A stretch of DNA of 64,000 nt from assembly GCA_021234155.1 (NCBI GenBank), contig JAJEKV010000201.1, forward strand, positions 1-64,000, written 5' to 3'. Each line of letters starts with the position of its first letter. Position 1 is the stretch's first letter. The DNA comes from Isoetes taiwanensis (Eukaryota; Streptophyta; Lycopodiopsida; Isoetales; Isoetaceae). The translations under genes and the position numbers were made by a program. Below the pieces are notes generated by a model, which saw only the letters and a list, made by a program, of their open reading frames with translations, was not told the DNA's origin and ran no database searches. Below, piece by piece: positions 10,454 through 21,254 of this stretch.

Positions 10454-10919
10454 TAACAATGCATTGCAACACTATTGACAAAAACTCCGAGAACCCAAGC
10501 ACTTGATATTTAATCAAAGTCTATCCGCTCTGGATTCTTCAATCCGATGTACACACATCTATTCTTCCCGCTCATTTTATTCACTCAAATTCCACGGTTT
10601 TGCAATTTCGGCAAGGAGTAGGACACGAATTGTTCTATTTTCTGCATATATTTGAATATCCCAATAGGCACAAACATAATGTTCACTATTCAAACAATAT
10701 CCCACATACGTTTTCACAATAATGTAGCCACGAACCATTGAATTATTTTGCCTTATGTGTATTGAGTTTTTCTGACTCAATACACTTGATACTTGCACCT
10801 CCAAGTTGTTGAACTTTAGATGAATCAATCAACCTCCTTAGTGTTGTATGAAGCTGTCAACCCTGTGTTTGTCTGCACCTGCCTTCAATATGCACTATAA
10901 CATGATAACACTATTAACA
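10454..10919 (-). repeat. Copia A 3' LTR, end-truncated
   Basis: It matches the 5' LTR at 15372-16987 outside the insertion there. On the minus strand it starts TGTTAATAGTG directly after a GAAGGGGGAA polypurine tract. About 140 bp present at the end of the other LTR (15231-15371) is absent here. Confidence 0.85.
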
Positions 10920-13900
10920 TTCCCCCTTCATGTTATGTCTGCATATTGAATTAATCTTCTCCGTTCCAGAAATCTTCCTTCAGGCAAGACTTTTGTTAAA
11001 ATGTCTGCTAGTTGAACTGTAGTATTAACATAGATCAACTTTGCTAGTCCCTTATTAACAGCTTCCCTAATGAAATGTAATTCTAATCCAATATGTTTGG
11101 ACCTCTCGTGCAAAACTGGGTCCTTTGACATTGCTATGCAACTTGTGCTGTCACAATATATCTGAGTAGCCTCTGGTTGTGGAAATCCAAATTCAATAAG
11201 TAGCCTTCTTTCCCAAATGAGTTCTCTTACACAAAGAGTGGCAGCAGCATATTCTGCTTCAGCACTAGATAAAGCAATTGAGCTTTGCTTTTTGCATTTC
11301 CATGATATTGGTCCTCCACCTAATAACATTAAATATCCAGATGTGGATCTTCTAGTGTCAATGCAACCTCCCCAGTCTGCATCACAGTATGAGCTTAAAA
11401 TCATATTCTCTGTGCAATAAGTTACCCCTATATCCATGGTCCCTTTAAGATATCTGAGTACACGTTTTGCTGCTTTCCAAAGATCCCTTCCTGGATCATT
11501 GTTATATCTGCTCAACATATTTACAATATGAGATATATCTGGCCTTGTGCAATTGGCAACATAGGATAAACACCCTACTAGTGATCTGTAAGGAGTCTTA
11601 GCCATTTCAGATCTTTCAGTGTCATTTTTAGGGCTCATGTGCTCAGATAATTTCTGACCTGGTACTGCAGGTGTTTTACAGATCATCTTAAATTTTTTAA
11701 GCATGCTTTCAATTTGCCCCTTTTGAGTGAGAGTGATTATTTTATTTTCTCGATCCCTTTTGACCTCAATACCTAAGAATTTCTGCAACTCTCCAAGATC
11801 TGACATTTTGAATCTTTTGTTCAAGATACCTTTGCACTGCTCTAAGCATGTTTTAGCTTTTGCTATCATGATGTTGTCATCAACATAAAGTGCAATAATG
11901 CACCATTCATTTCCAGCCACAAATTTATAGATATTTCCATCATTATTAAATTTGCTGAATCCCTGTTCTATCAAATAGGAGTCCATGCATTTATACCACT
12001 CTCGAGGTGATTGCTTGAGTCCATATACTGCCCTTTTTAATTTCTAGACTTTACCTTCACCTTCCTCAAAACCAGGAGGTTGTTTCATAAATATCTCTTC
12101 TTCAAGCTTAGCATTTAGAAAAGCAGTGTTAACATCCATGTGATGTATTTCAAGGTCACAAGCATTGGCTATTGACAACAACATTCGAATGCTATTCATT
12201 TTGATAAGAGGTGAGAAAGTCTCCTCATAATCAAAGCCTTTTTCATGAAAAACCTTGTGCAACTAGCCTTTTTATATTTTGGAGTTTTTCCATCGGGACC
12301 AGTTTTCAGCCATTGAACAACCACTTGTTACCTACTATATTTTGTCCTTCGGTGCATCTACCAGGCTCAAAGTTTCGTCTTCTAAAAATTCCAATTCATC
12401 ATTCATGGCTCTTATCCATTCAGTTTTATCATGTTTAGTTAATTTGCTTCATAATAAGTCTTTGGAACATTAGTATCTAGATGCATTAGAATTTCAAATA
12501 AATCATGAATCTCACCTTCATTCTCCTGAAGTCTTTTACTTCTTCCAAACTCGTCTCGTCCATGTTGGATTGTATCTATTGTTAATCCTCCCTGCAACCT
12601 TTGAACCTCTGTCAGTCTCTTTTTTCTTGCCTGCTTGACATTTGTTCCATCATTATCTTGTACTGGTATGATATTATTTTCCCCTCAACATCCGGGTTTG
12701 CAACATTCTCTATTTGACTAGCAACATCTCTCATGTGAAGTTGACCCTAACCTCATCTTCTTTCCAGGATTCAATATCGGCGAGAATATGATGGTTGCTC
12801 ATTTTCTTGAGTGACTTTGACTTCACCACTTCCTTCTTCTTCTTTTATTTCAGATGATTTGCACTCCATATCAATATCATGTGTATTCACCTTAGGCATC
12901 AATTTATAAAATTGATTTTCATCAAAGATAACATCTCGACTTACCACCACCTTCCTTTTATGAGGATCATACAATCTATAGGCTTTTGATTGTGCATCAT
13001 AGCCTACCATATACGTTATCAGTGATTTGTCATCTAGTTTCTTCCTGAGCTCATCAGGTATATGTACAAATGCCAAGCATCCGTATGCCTTTAATTTTTC
13101 ATAATGAGGTAGACCATAACATTTCTGGAATTGTACCTTGTACTGCCAATGAAGGTAACATGTTTTGTACATGAACAAAGGGACTCTGTTAATAAAAAAG
13201 AAAATTTGGCAACCCCGAAAATTTTTAGCATAATGGGACACATAGATTCAAGATTGTCCTGTTCTTCCTTTACGCTATCCCATTGAAACTTGAGGTGAGT
13301 ACACAAGTAAGTTGTCTTTTAATTCCTTCTTCTTGCGGTTTGTTTGAATTCATCCGATATGAACTCCCCTCCTCGAATAGATCTCAAACACTTAATTTTT
13401 CTCCCTGTTTCAGTTTCAACTTCACTAACAAATTGCTTGAATGTTTCAAATGCTGCATCCTTAGTCCTTAAGCAATAGACAAATGTCTTCCTGCTAAAAT
13501 CATCAATAAGGGTCATGAAGTATCTTTTGCCATTTAGGCTTGTTACATTTAGTGGTCCACATAGATTTGTGTGAATCAGATCTAGCTGTCCTTTGGCCCT
13601 TTTACGAGATTTTTTAAAAGGTAGTCTGCAGTGCTTCCCTAGTATACACCCTGCACACTTTAGCTCTTCTGCATTTTTGCTAGCATTAATCATTCCCTTT
13701 TTTATCAGAAGTTCAATAGTTCTGGAATTCACATGACATAATCTATGATGCCAATTTTCCAAGGTTGGGAGACCAACATAATTAATCTTTGAAATCAAGA
13801 TATGATCATTGCACAAATAGAAACAAATTGCCAACTCTTTTCCCAAAAACATTATTTTATTATTGAGGAAAACCTTACAATGCAACCTCTCAAATAGGAC

Positions 13901-15212
13901 CTTGTAGCCTAGGTCCACTAACCGAAGACAGAATTAAATTCCTTACTAAGAAACCCGTGACACAAAGAACATTTTCCAGTTGTAACCTCTTCCCCTCTAA
14001 ATCAAACAATTCCAGAACACCTACGTCTTCTATTTCTTGAAGGTCACCATTCCCTAATTGAACATGTCCACCTTTTTTGCCTCTGCAACTTTTGAGGATA
14101 TTGGAGTTTGCTGCTGCTGTTTTTTCAGCTCCAGAATCTATGATAATTACATCATGATCAATATTATTCTTAACAAGGGAAAACATTTTAGGAATGCTTA
14201 CCTCAGCATCTTCATCGAGCTCATCTTCCTCAATTTGTTTGTCTTCACCAAGATTAATTGTGGGATTCCTTTTTGTGGTCCTCTCCCTGTTCTCATACCC
14301 TCTCCCCGACATTAGGATTCTTATCCTTTCAACAATTTAGGACTTGGACAGACTTTGCTTAATATGCCCTTTGCCTTCCACAGAATATAGCATATTTTTT
14401 TTTTTTTTGTTCTTGAATGTTCCGGCTTTAAGATGACCATAGCTATTTGCAATTATAGCATGGTCCTACCTTCTTTTCTCCTTATTTCTTTTGTACCTTC
14501 CAGTGTACAATACTTCAGAGATCGTCATCATGCACTTTACTCTGCTCAAACTCAGTTTGTACTATTTTAATGGCATGCTCCTTGGACTTTGCAATATTCC
14601 TTATCAGGGTTGCAAGATGGAAATTATGAGATACTTGCCCACGAGATATAGCCAACAACTGATATTCTTCATTGAATAACTCCAAAGCACCTTCAAGGTC
14701 GGCTATAATAGAGTCAAACTTCTCAAAAAACTCATATGTTATCCTTTTCGTGCAGCTTTAACCTTCTTAATTGCTTCTCCAAAACATCTATTTGAGATGA
14801 AGTCTTGGCTTCATACTCTTTGATTAAATACATCCACATTTCTCTTGGAGTCATACCCCTCAGCTTCAACTTAATTGCAGATCCCACCTTGCAACCCCAA
14901 TTGCACAGGCCTCCATACTTTTTATTTTTTTGATCTTCCCCAAATCTTGGATGAATTCAAAACTTTCGGCAGGTGCCCTCAAACAAGATCCTTCACCACT
15001 TGAGCTGGAGCTTGTTCCCCTTGACTAGAAGTCCCTGCTCTTACAATCACAGGTGAACTACTGGCAGCAGTTGGATCAACCAAATACCATAATTTTTCAA
15101 ACTCCAACACTTCTCTAATGCTCTGCTTCCAAATTTGAAAGCCACCATCACCTTTAAAGACCTCTATAGAATTTAGCAGATTAGCTCCAAAACGAGTGGC
15201 CATGCTTCTTCA

Positions 15213-15230
15213 ACCTGGCTCTGATACCAA
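15213..15230 (-). other. Copia A primer-binding site for initiator tRNA-Met
   Basis: On the minus strand TTGGTATCAGAGCCAGG follows the LTR end. This complements the 3' end of initiator tRNA-Met, the classic plant Copia primer site, and lies just upstream of the gag start at 15203. Confidence 0.85.
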
Positions 15231-16987
15231 TGAAAGAAATCTATAGAGGTATACTACACAAATGCAAACAAAGTTAGAATCAACTTGTTTCTCGAGAAAT
15301 GACAATTGCAGCAATTCACTAGCACATCTCAAAGCCAATAGTATTTGCTTTAATAGTTAAAGGTTAACCATTGAACAATGCATTGCAACACTATTGACAA
15401 AAACTCCGAGAACCCAAGCACTTGATATTTAATCAAAGTCTATCCGCTCTGGATTCTTCAATCCGATGTACACACATCTATTCTTCCCGCTCATTTTATT
15501 CAAATGCTCAAAATTTTTTTTTCGGCAAGGATTAGGACCTGGCATTCTATTTTTTCGCATATAGCTTGAATTCTCATTGAATGTTCTCTAATGACACAAC
15601 AACGCCCGAATGGATGGGGCTTTTCTATTCATCCCAAAGAATGTAATTACAATGGTAGAGAATGGGTAGCTGCATATCAAAAAACTACCCAAAAACAAAA
15701 AATACTGGGGAATATCCAACATAACACATGGACCCCAAAATACAAAAATATATCATAGATGTTTGGCTAGTGTACCTGCCTAGGGCTTATCGCCGGGATT
15801 AAAAAACCCCGCCCTTTCGGTTTTCGAGGAAAAACCCCTAGCGATAAACCCTTTAAGGATGGGCTTTTCAACGCCATTTAAACTTCCCAAAACCCACGCT
15901 CAAAAAAAACCAACGTCGTTGCAACATACACTGCATAAGACCACAAAAAACACAATAGAGAAGAACAAAACCTCGAAAAAGCGGGGTTGATTAAAGCGCC
16001 GCGCCACTTGAGCTAACAACATATATAAAAACAAAATACTTAAGGGAGGGAGGGAGGGAGGCATAGAACATAACCCCTTGCCTTCACCAAGAGAATCTTT
16101 GATGAGAAGTCAATGTCTACGGAACAGAAATAATTTGTCCCAACTAACCGGATGAGAGGCCCAAAAATGCAATGCATAGCATGCAACGAAAAAACTCTTG
16201 CATGCTCGTCCTCAACTTCATAAAAGATCCGTCTGGATAGCCATTCTCGAAAACTTTCTTGAAAACAACTTCTATAGAAGAAACTTCCCCTTCCGATGAA
16301 GGCTCAAGAATTGCCCCATAGTGGAGGAATGCCGAGGTATAAGCGAGACAAAGGATAGGAAGAGATTGATGATAGGAAACTCTGCGCCAGGAAAGGTCAA
16401 CGAAGCCAAGGTAGAAGAGAACCGAATCGATAAGAAACGCCCGAGGAAGGGATGTTCCCGGGAAAGGTCAAAAGAGAAACAAGAATGATAGGAAATGCCA
16501 AAAGGTCAACCCATGCAAGAGGAAGCCCCTCCTTCGCATGAAGCATAGAACATAACCTTCAAAACACCGGCAAAGAGAAAGCCGAAAAGATGAGAAGTCA
16601 AGGCTTTTTCAGAAGAAATAGCGATCCCCTTGAGAGGTCAAATGCATGGTCATGCAGCAACGCATATGCAACTCTTGCATGCTGAATGAGCTAGAATCCC
16701 ACGATCCGTCGGATCGACAATTGATATCCCACAAGCACAAACATAATTCTGAGACTATTCAAACAATATCCCACATACGTTTTCACAATAATGTAGCCAC
16801 GAACCATTGAATTATTTTGCCTTATGTGTATTGAGTTTTTCTGACTCAATACACTTGATACTTGCACTTCCAAGTTGTTGAACTTTAGATGAATCAATCA
16901 ACCTCCTTAGTGTTGTATGAAGCTGTCAACCCTGTGTTTGTCTGCACCTGCCTTCAATATGCACTATAACATGATAACACTATTAAC
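15231..16987 (-). repeat. Copia A 5' LTR with a repeat inserted in it
   Basis: The LTR sequence is found at 15231-15573 and resumes at about 16726-16987, where it matches 10650-10919. The roughly 1150 bp between is a separate interspersed repeat. The LTR ends TG...CA. The tRNA array resumes at 16988. Confidence 0.8.
15574..16725 (-). repeat. Interspersed hairpin repeat R, copy 1
   Basis: It matches 63008-63964 in reverse orientation, but with blocks in a different order and partly doubled: one GCATGCAAGAG...GGTTATGTTCTATGC block lies near 16550-16690 and another near 16060-16215. It contains a long imperfect inverted repeat (arms 15778-15793 and 15841-15852) and a GGGAGGGAGGGAGG run near 16044. 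No coding capacity or known family is seen. Its outer edges resemble pieces of the tRNA unit. Confidence 0.65.
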
Positions 16988-17382
16988 AAGCCAATGCTGC
17001 CCTAATGTCTACCAACTCCAATGCCCCTCTCAACTTCATTTAGAGAATGCACATAGATGTAGAAAAACTTTCTTGCATTATGCTTCATATAAAACGAATA
17101 AAAGCACTACAGCCACGAAAACTACCTCTGAAATCACTCCTATAATCAAATGCCTTTGGCAAGATCTAGAATAGAATTTAATAGACATCTTGAATGTTCT
17201 CTAAAAAGGTAGAGTAGAATAGAATCTAATAGAAATTTTAAATGTTCTCTAAGACGAACGCTGGATGTGACACAAAACAACCACGACAAACTGCAAAATA
17301 ACAACATTAGAAGAATCGAGTAGAGTTTTTTTCGCATTAAAAATTTTCAAGGTGGTCATGAGACAATATAGGATGCACATTG

Positions 17383-17633
17383 GGGCAAAAGTATGCTAGT
17401 GGGTATCAAAAAAATGCGGCCCCAGCACTTAGATCAGCACCCTGGATGTACTATTCTATCATAGTATTCCACTTGTTATTAATTGGAGTTGTTACATATT
17501 TCTATTGATTACATAATTACCGTGTGCTAGTACCAGTAACACCTTAAACAAGCTGCCATATGGGGTGCTATATGAGTGCTGTCAGCATGTGTCCGGACGC
17601 CTGCTTTTGCACCCCACCAGCATACTTTTGCCC
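17383..17633. mobile_element. MITE-like element with terminal inverted repeats
   Basis: A 251 bp insert absent from all other units. It begins GGGCAAAAGTATGCTAGTGG and ends with the inverse of GGGCAAAAGTATGCTGGTGG, so the 20 bp terminal inverted repeats have one mismatch. ATTG is present on both sides (17379-17382 and 17634-17637) but once in empty units, a 4 bp target duplication. There is no coding capacity. The superfamily is not assigned: 4 bp duplications are unusual for the common plant families. Confidence 0.85.
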
Positions 17634-17726
17634 ATTGAATGAGTTACAACCCCACACTTATCGAAGGACAATTGATAATCACAAATCAAGATAGTTTCTG
17701 GGAAAAAAAAACAGGGGGAAATAAAC

Positions 17727-17798
17727 TATCAGAGCCAAGTTTCGATCTTGGGACCTGTGGGTTATGGGCCCACCACGCTTCCGCTGCGCCACTCTGAT
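17727..17798 (-). tRNA. tRNA-iMet (CAT), array consensus copy
   Basis: It is identical to the consensus gene at 5788-5859. The downstream tract on the minus strand is ATTTCCCCCTG followed by nine T, so termination should still work. It looks functional. Confidence 0.93.
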
Positions 17799-18057
17799 CT
17801 TGATAACAATCAGTGTAATGAATATCTTTTAGTTTGTTGAGATGCAACAGAATACCAAGTTCTTGCCTCACGCAAGCCAATGCTGCCCTAATGTCTACCA
17901 ACTCCAATGTCCCTCTCAACTTCATTTAGAGAATGCACATAGATGTAGAAAAACGTTTTCTTGCATTATGCTTCATATAAAATGAACAAAAGCACTATAG
18001 CCACGAAAACTACCTCTGAAATCACTCCTATAATCAAATGCCTTTGGCAAGATTTGA

Positions 18058-18248
18058 ATTGGAGAAAGAGTCATGAAAGAACCCACAAAGCAAAGGCACG
18101 AAGTGCATCACAAAGATTCCAACTAGGCCCAGGTGGAGGGTCTACTCAAACTACGACATAGACTACACAAAGGGAAGTCATACACTCAAGATCCATCCAA
18201 AACTGCAATCAAACTCATCATCCAAACTCATCCTCCAAATGAAGCATT
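18058..18248. mobile_element. 191 bp insert with 7 bp direct repeat
   Basis: It interrupts the GGCAAGATTTGATTATC segment common to all units. GATTTGA occurs on both sides (18051-18057, 18249-18255) but once elsewhere, which looks like a 7 bp target duplication. No A tail, no inverted ends and no coding frame are seen, so the family is unknown. Confidence 0.6.
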
Positions 18249-18588
18249 GATTTGATTATCTACCACATTGCTAGAATAGAATTCAATAGACATCTTGAAT
18301 GTTCTCTAAGAAGGTAGAATAGAATAGAATCTAATAGACATTTTAAATGTTCTCTAAGACTGATGCTGGATGTGACACAAAACAACCACGACAAACTGCA
18401 AAATAACAACATTAAAAGAATCGAGTAGAGTTTTTTTCACATTAAAAAAGATTCAAGATGGTCATGAGGCAATATAGGATGAACATTGAATGATTTACAA
18501 CCCCACACTTATTGGAGGACAATTGTTAATCACAAATCAAGACAGTTTCTAGAAAAAAAAAACAAAAACAAAAAAAGGGAAAATAAAC

Positions 18589-18660
18589 TATCAGAGCCAA
18601 GTTTCGATCTTGGGACCTGTGGGTTATGGGCCCACCACGCTTCCGCTGCGCCATTCTGAT
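18589..18660 (-). tRNA. tRNA-iMet (CAT), acceptor variant
   Basis: The 5' acceptor strand is ATCAGAA, leaving an A:C mismatch at pair 7:66. All else matches consensus. Function is uncertain. Confidence 0.75.
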
Positions 18661-19251
18661 CTTGCATGTTCAATACAATCATTGTATTGAACATCTTTTA
18701 GTTTGTTCAGATGCAACAGAATACCAAGTTCTTGCCTCACACAAGCCAATGCTGCCCTAGTGTCTACCAACATCAATGCCCCTCTCAACTTCATTTAGAG
18801 AATGCACATAGATGTAGAAAAACTTTCTTGCATTATGCTTCATATAAAACGAATAAAAGCACTATACCCACGAAAACTACCTCTGAAATCACTCCTATAA
18901 TCAAATGCCTTTGGCAAGATTTGATTATCTACCACATTGCTAGAATAGAATTCAATAGACATCTTGAATGTTCTCTAAAAAGGTATAGTAGAATAGAATC
19001 TAATAGAAATTTTAAATGTTCTCTAAGACGAATGCTGGATGTGACACAAAACAACCACGACAAACTGCAAAATAACAACATTAGAAGAATCGAGTAGAGT
19101 TTTTGTCACATTAAAAATTTTCAAGGTGGTCATGAGACGATATAGGATGCACATTGAATGAGTTACAACCCCACACTTATCGGAGGACAATTGATAATCA
19201 CAAATCAAGACAGTTTCTAGAAAAAAAGAAAAAGAAAAAGGGAAAATAAAC

Positions 19252-19323
19252 TATCAGAGCCAAGTTTCGATCTTGGGACCTGTGGGTTATGGGCCCACCA
19301 CGCTTCCACTGCGCCACTCTAAT
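19252..19323 (-). tRNA. tRNA-iMet (CAT), variant with U3:G70
   Basis: The acceptor begins ATTAGAG, giving one U:G wobble, and the D-loop has C to T. The same two changes occur in the copy at 47706-47777, marking the two as paralogues from a larger duplication. Confidence 0.8.
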
Positions 19324-19678
19324 CTTGATAATAATCAATATATTGAACATCTTTTAGTTTGTTCTGCAACAGAATACCAAGTTCTTGCCTCGCGCAAGCC
19401 AATGCTGCCCTAATGTCTATCAACTCCAATGCCCCTCTCAACTTCATTTAGAGAATGCACATAGATGTAGAAAACTTTCTTGCATTATGCTTCATATAAA
19501 ATGAACAAAAGCACTATAGCCACGAAAAATACCTCTGAAATCACTCCTATAATCAAATGCCTTTGGCAAGATTTGATTATCTACCACATTGCTAGAATAG
19601 AATTCAATAGACATCTTGAATGTTCTCTAAGAAGGAGAATCTAATAGACATTTTAAATGTTCTCTAAGACGGATGCTG

Positions 19679-19961
19679 TGTTGGAATTAAGTGTTTATCC
19701 TAATGGTTGCCAAGTTTCTATTTTAGTTTGCTTGAATCATGCATGTTACTTAAGTTATGGAGAGCTCGGTTAGGAGCAATTGGAGGCATTACCTGCTCCT
19801 GTTGTTTTGGCTAAACTTAAGGTGTTCTCATGTATTTAAACTGAAATATTGAATGAGAAAGATCACCGAGTTCACGCATCCCTGATCATTCCTATTCTAA
19901 GTGTTTTGTGTTCAGTTAGAAATATTGATATTTCTAGTTGATCTTGATCTTGATTTTATCA
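19679..19961 (+). repeat. Copia B 5' LTR (283 bp)
   Basis: It starts TGTTGGAATTAAG and ends GATTTTATCA, and is essentially identical to 24127-24409. Confidence 0.93.
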
Positions 19962-19980
19962 GGTTATGGGCCCACACCGC
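19962..19980 (+). other. Copia B primer-binding site matching the anticodon arm of tRNA-iMet
   Basis: Directly after the LTR comes GGTTATGGGCCCAC, the exact complement of about nucleotides 27-40 (anticodon stem-loop) of the initiator tRNA encoded in the surrounding array. Drosophila copia is known to use a 5' half of initiator tRNA-Met, cut in the anticodon loop, as primer. The site here fits that half-tRNA mode rather than the usual 3'-end priming. Confidence 0.8.
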
Positions 19981-20033
19981 AATTGATCTGCTCGCATTAA
20001 CTCTCTATCCTTAAGATTCCTTGCGTTCTTAAA

Positions 20034-21254
20034 TTGCTTTTAATTGCTCATACGATGGAAAATTCCAGCACCCTCACTGCTTTTGAATGGAAAATGATCC
20101 CACGCTTCACCGGAAAGAATTTTATGTTATGGAAGTGGCGCATCCAGATGATCCTGGAGGACAAGGGTCTCTGGGGAACTATCAACCCAGGGAGGCACCG
20201 GAATGAGGTCACATTTGCTGCATCTATTGCTGATGAAGATGCTGCACCTGAAGATGCAACCATTGAGGTTGTCCTGAATGAGTCAGCCGCCGATTTTGCT
20301 GAAAAGGATCGGAAGGCTAGACTGGTGATTTGCTCAAGCTTGGATGATTCCCCTGCAAGGTTGGTTAGGGGAGCATCATCGGCTCAGGCAATTTGGCAGA
20401 TTTTAATGAATCACTATGCATCTGATCTGGCCGGAAACCGTCTTGCTCTGAGAAAAAAACTCTATAGCCTGCACTTGGCAGAAGGTGGAGATTTTTATGA
20501 GCATGCATGCACCATGAAGGAAATGCTGGACGAGTTGGAGGCCACCGGAGTTGATATCACGGAAGATGAGAAAGTTAGCATGATGCTAAACAGTTTACCT
20601 TCTATCTTTGAAGGAGTCATCGTGAATATGGAGGGCAGACTCTCTGAGTACACCTTTGACAAAGCACTTGAAAGGCTCAAAGCAGAAGTAATTCGGCAAG
20701 AACAAAACAAGGCACATCTTGTGACAGATGCTCTGATGTTCAGTGAAACCAAGAATAAGAAAGGGGAAAAGATTCCAAGGAAGAAGCCTCGTTTTGACAA
20801 AAGCAAAGCCACTTGTTATCGATGTCAGAAAATAGGGCATCTTGCAAGAGACTGTCGAGCACCAGCACCAATTCCTAGAGAGCAGCATGCTGTCATAGCA
20901 GAGGAAGAAGGTCATGGCATACCAGAAAATGAAGAAAGAAACTGTGTAGCAATTGATGAAGACCTTGAAGGTAACACTTTTGATGAGTTTCTATTCACTG
21001 CTTTTGAAGTTGTTCACAAAACTTGTGATCCAAAATGGTATATGGATTCGGGAGCCACAAGTCATATGACTTCTAACAAAGACATACTTTCAAGCTATCA
21101 AGTATTGGCACGTCCTAGGTTGATCAGGATGGGAGACTTTCATACTCAAGAGGCGTTAGCTTGGAGTTCTCAAAATCCTTTTGGCAAAAATGTAAATGTT
21201 ATCACCAATGTTACTCGCATGTTCGAGGATTGCAAAAGAACTTGCTATCATTAG
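20034..21254 (+). CDS. Copia B gag and protease region (fossil element)
   Basis: The gag part (about residues 1-280) includes a capsid-type region typical of Copia (WKWRIQMIL, then ARLVICSSLDD) and a CCHC zinc knuckle near residues 264-277. It is followed by an aspartic protease start with the WYMDSGATSHMT motif near residue 340. In an active element this would form the particle and its processing enzyme. The element as a whole is broken downstream. Confidence 0.85.
   Translation: MLLIAHTMENSSTLTAFEWKMIPRFTGKNFMLWKWRIQMILEDKGLWGTINPGRHRNEVTFAASIADEDAAPEDATIEVVLNESAADFAEKDRKARLVICSSLDDSPARLVRGASSAQAIWQILMNHYASDLAGNRLALRKKLYSLHLAEGGDFYEHACTMKEMLDELEATGVDITEDEKVSMMLNSLPSIFEGVIVNMEGRLSEYTFDKALERLKAEVIRQEQNKAHLVTDALMFSETKNKKGEKIPRKKPRFDKSKATCYRCQKIGHLARDCRAPAPIPREQHAVIAEEEGHGIPENEERNCVAIDEDLEGNTFDEFLFTAFEVVHKTCDPKWYMDSGATSHMTSNKDILSSYQVLARPRLIRMGDFHTQEALAWSSQNPFGKNVNVITNVTRMFEDCKRTCYH

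Larger units (their letters stand above)
10454..16987 (-). mobile_element. Ty1/Copia element A, broken fossil
   Basis: A minus-strand Copia LTR retrotransposon. From its 5' end it has a 5' LTR (15231-16987, enlarged by an inserted repeat), a primer-binding site, the start of gag (about 14979-15203), a protease region with a DSGA motif (about 13890-14312), an integrase with HHCC and catalytic core (about 13319-13918), reverse transcriptase (about 11400-12262), RNase H with a YCDADWGG motif (about 10928-11400), a polypurine tract, and a 3' LTR (10454-10919). The gene order protease-integrase-RT-RNase H identifies Copia. It is clearly broken, with several breaks in the coding part. The outer end of the 3' LTR and about 40 bp of the flanking tRNA unit are missing, so no target duplication remains. 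It is older than Copia element B. Confidence 0.9.
16988..19678 (-). repeat. tRNA-iMet tandem array, island 2
   Basis: A partial unit followed by three tRNA-bearing units, enlarged by a small TIR element (17383-17633) and a 191 bp insert (18058-18248). Apart from those inserts the order and spacing match island 1. The island ends at the TGCTG target site of Copia element B. Confidence 0.93.
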
